From the NCBI RefSeq assembly GCF_013359865.1, contig NZ_JABMCE010000083.1, forward strand, positions 102,495-166,494: a stretch of DNA of 64,000 nucleotides, read 5' to 3'. Shown piece after piece: positions 62,179-64,000 of this stretch. The DNA comes from Curtobacterium pusillum (GTDB lineage: Bacteria; Actinomycetota; Actinomycetes; Actinomycetales; Microbacteriaceae). The notes under the pieces are model-generated. The model saw only the letters and a program-made list of their open reading frames with translations. It did no database searches and was not told the origin of the DNA. The stretch's first letter is position 1. Each line of letters begins with the position of its first letter. The position numbers and the translations under genes were made by a program.

Positions 62179-64000
62179 GCGGCGTCCAGACCCGACCGGC
62201 GGCGCCGTCACGTGCCGAGGCCCGCCGGGGCCCCGGTCGGACCGTCGACCGCCCGGATGCGTCGAACCCCTGGGTGGTGGCGGTCGCCCCCGTGCCCGTC
62301 CTCATCGCCGCGCTCGCCATGCGCCCGCTCGTGCAGGGCATCGCGTGGTGGGTGTCCGGTGTGCTCGTCGCCGCCCTCCTCGTCGGCACGATGCTGGCCG
62401 TCCGGCGCCGCGCCCCTGGCATCCGCTTCGTCGCCCTCGTGGCGGCGCTCGTCGTCTGCTCGTGCGCGGCCGCGGTCGTGAACGACGTCCAGCCGCTCGG
62501 CTGGCTCGACCGGGACGGCGCCCTCGGGGAGACCCTCGCCGCGATCCGGCTGAACCCCGCGCCGTTGCCGCAGTCCGACGCGATCCGGCTCATCGTCACG
62601 GTCGCGATCGGGTGGGTGGCGGGCGTGTCCCTGTTCCTCGCGGCCGTGGCCCCGACCGCCGCGCTCGCCGCCGCCCCGGCCCTCGTGATCCTCATCGTCC
62701 CGGGCATCGTCACCGGTTCCCCGGCGGCACCCGGACTCGTCATCGCCACGGCGGTCGCGTTCCTCGCGCTGCTCTGGCTCTCGGTCAGGCCGGTCCAGCG
62801 TGCGCTGCCGGCCGCGGTCGTCGGCGCGATCGGACTCGTCGTCGCCGTGGGACTGCCGGCGATCGTGCCGCTCAACGCCGGCTGGCTGTCCGGGGTCACC
62901 GGGGCGATCCAGTCGCCCGTGCAGCCCGGACGTCCGGGCACGCTGCTCAACCTCGGGCAGGACCTCCGGCAGCCGAACGAACTCGAGGTGTTCCGGTACC
63001 GCTCGTCGGACGGGCAGCCCGAGTACCTCAAGCTCGCCGACCTCGACGAGTTCGGCACGGGGGACTGGGTGCCGACCACGACCGACGCGAGCAAGTCCCA
63101 GACCGCCGACCAGCAGCAGTGGGCCGTCGGCATCAACCCGCGGCTGTCCGCGCGGGGCGACGTCACGATCCGCGTCACCGGCCTGTCCAGCAACTACCTG
63201 CCGGTCCCGTCCGGAGCGGTCTCGATCGAGTCCCGGTCGACGAACCTCGACCTGTCCCAGTGGCGGTGGATGGGCGACTCGAGCACGGTCCGCTCCACCG
63301 GCCCGGCGACGCCGCGCGGTGCCACGTACGAGGTGTACGGCGCGTCGACCTGGTCGGGTGAGTACCTCGACGCGATCGCCGCCTCCGGGTTGCTCGGGCG
63401 GGCGGACGGCCGTGGCTTCGCGACCCCCTCGGCGGCCCAGATCCGCACCGACCTGGCGCTGCCCGACAACCTGCCGAACAGCATCGCGAGGACGGCGCAA
63501 CGTGTCGCCGGGACCGCGGGCACCGACTACCAGGAGGCCCGTGCGCTCGAGCAGTGGTTCCGCAGCGACCTGTTCACCTACTCGGAGACCGCACCCGTCG
63601 AGCAGGGCTACGACGGCGACAGCATGGACGTCATCGCGAAGTTCCTGCAGGTGCGCGAGGGGTACTGCGTGCACTTCTCCTCGGCGATGGCGGTGATGGC
63701 CCGCACGCTCGGCATCCCGTCCCGCATCGCCGTCGGCTACCGCGCGGGCGCGACCCAGGCGGACGGCGAGTACACGGTCTCGAACCGGCAGCTGCACTCC
63801 TGGCCCGAGCTGTACATCGACGGCGCCGGCTGGGTCGCCTTCGAGCCGACGCCGGACTCCGACCAGGCGGCCACCTCGTCGACCGAGGCGACCTCGACCC
63901 CGTCGGCCGCTGCGCCCGAGACGCCGCTGCCCGCGCCGGACCGGTCCGCGCCGGCCGGGTCGGCGACGCCCACCCCGAGCGCGTCCGCGGCGCCCGGGGC
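62175..64000 (+). CDS. Transglutaminase-like domain membrane protein, 3' end outside window
   Basis: At least 608 residues, open at the right edge. The first 240 residues hold about six to seven membrane helices. Residues from 250 on are extracytoplasmic. The transglutaminase catalytic Cys is in VREGYCVHFSSAMAVMARTLGIPSR (near 498) and the His in NRQLHSWPELYIDGAGWVAFEP (near 538), with an Asp implied further on in the second part. A Ser/Pro/Ala-rich linker begins near 560, normally followed by another helix. GTG 62175 overlaps the DUF58 stop. It may act as a cysteine protease or transglutaminase at the cell surface. Confidence 0.9.
   Translation, partial: MSGVQTRPAAPSRAEARRGPGRTVDRPDASNPWVVAVAPVPVLIAALAMRPLVQGIAWWVSGVLVAALLVGTMLAVRRRAPGIRFVALVAALVVCSCAAAVVNDVQPLGWLDRDGALGETLAAIRLNPAPLPQSDAIRLIVTVAIGWVAGVSLFLAAVAPTAALAAAPALVILIVPGIVTGSPAAPGLVIATAVAFLALLWLSVRPVQRALPAAVVGAIGLVVAVGLPAIVPLNAGWLSGVTGAIQSPVQPGRPGTLLNLGQDLRQPNELEVFRYRSSDGQPEYLKLADLDEFGTGDWVPTTTDASKSQTADQQQWAVGINPRLSARGDVTIRVTGLSSNYLPVPSGAVSIESRSTNLDLSQWRWMGDSSTVRSTGPATPRGATYEVYGASTWSGEYLDAIAASGLLGRADGRGFATPSAAQIRTDLALPDNLPNSIARTAQRVAGTAGTDYQEARALEQWFRSDLFTYSETAPVEQGYDGDSMDVIAKFLQVREGYCVHFSSAMAVMARTLGIPSRIAVGYRAGATQADGEYTVSNRQLHSWPELYIDGAGWVAFEPTPDSDQAATSSTEATSTPSAAAPETPLPAPDRSAPAGSATPTPSASAAPG

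Overview
The window is one stretch of a high-GC actinobacterial chromosome. Gene content and order (metG-tatD-rsmA-ispE, a histidine phosphatase-DUF3090-SCO1664 trio, MoxR-DUF58-transglutaminase, actinobacterial-type MoeZ), the heavy use of GTG starts and many start codons lying 6-7 nt after a TANNNT -10 box suggest Microbacteriaceae, probably Curtobacterium or a close relative. The genus is an inference; no 16S or other marker is present. Both ends are cut inside genes: metG on the left and a transglutaminase-domain protein on the right.

Layout. 1-9.9 kb: housekeeping genes metG, tatD, rsmA and ispE, with about 6.8 kb of accessory genes between rsmA and ispE. These are a DUF4287 protein, a short-chain dehydrogenase with a divergent XRE/MmyB-type regulator, a DUF3800 gene flanked by 22-bp direct repeats, and an ATP-grasp / flavin monooxygenase / O-acetylhomoserine sulfhydrylase run. 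9.9-21.6 kb: two polytopic glycosyltransferases around a molybdenum block (TOBE-HTH regulator, MoeZ-like, modABC, ChaA antiporter, moaD, moaA, and a cytochrome b plus molybdopterin oxidoreductase fusion). 21.6-26.7 kb: marR, pheA, a lipid kinase, serS, a HAD phosphatase and tRNA-Ser(UGA).

26.7-33.8 kb: a DosR/DosS-like hypoxia or redox module. A GAF-GAF histidine kinase and NarL-type regulator sit beside a universal stress protein-phosphoketolase operon and a small-ORF/membrane protein/PPOX operon. Two near-identical 14-bp boxes, GGGMCCTTGGTCYC, lie in the two promoter regions. 33.9-39.7 kb: a LacI-controlled sugar locus (regulator, Gfo/Idh/MocA dehydrogenase, two permeases and a Tat-type lipoprotein binding protein, but no ATPase). 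39.8-45.9 kb: a TetR regulator, a luciferase-family protein, an MFS exporter, and a two-component system divergent from an ABC exporter.

46-55.6 kb: the phosphatase-DUF3090-SCO1664 trio, a VWA/MoxR chelatase-like pair, an MFS carrier with a GntR regulator, and an LCP-family cell-wall protein. 55.6-56.3 kb: a gene-free stretch with 41-bp tandem repeats, then tRNA-Ser(GCU). 56.4-59.7 kb: a second LacI locus with a dehydrogenase and a sugar isomerase. 59.8-64 kb: MoxR, DUF58 and transglutaminase genes.

The most unusual material is in small structures. These are the 893-bp DUF3800 unit that appears to have replaced the 3' end of a regulator gene; a dispersed palindromic repeat family (core GGACTGGAGGCGCGG) present six times, with a further degenerate half copy and one copy inside modC coding sequence; a second hairpin family at convergent gene ends; and a third, tandem family upstream of tRNA-Ser(GCU).
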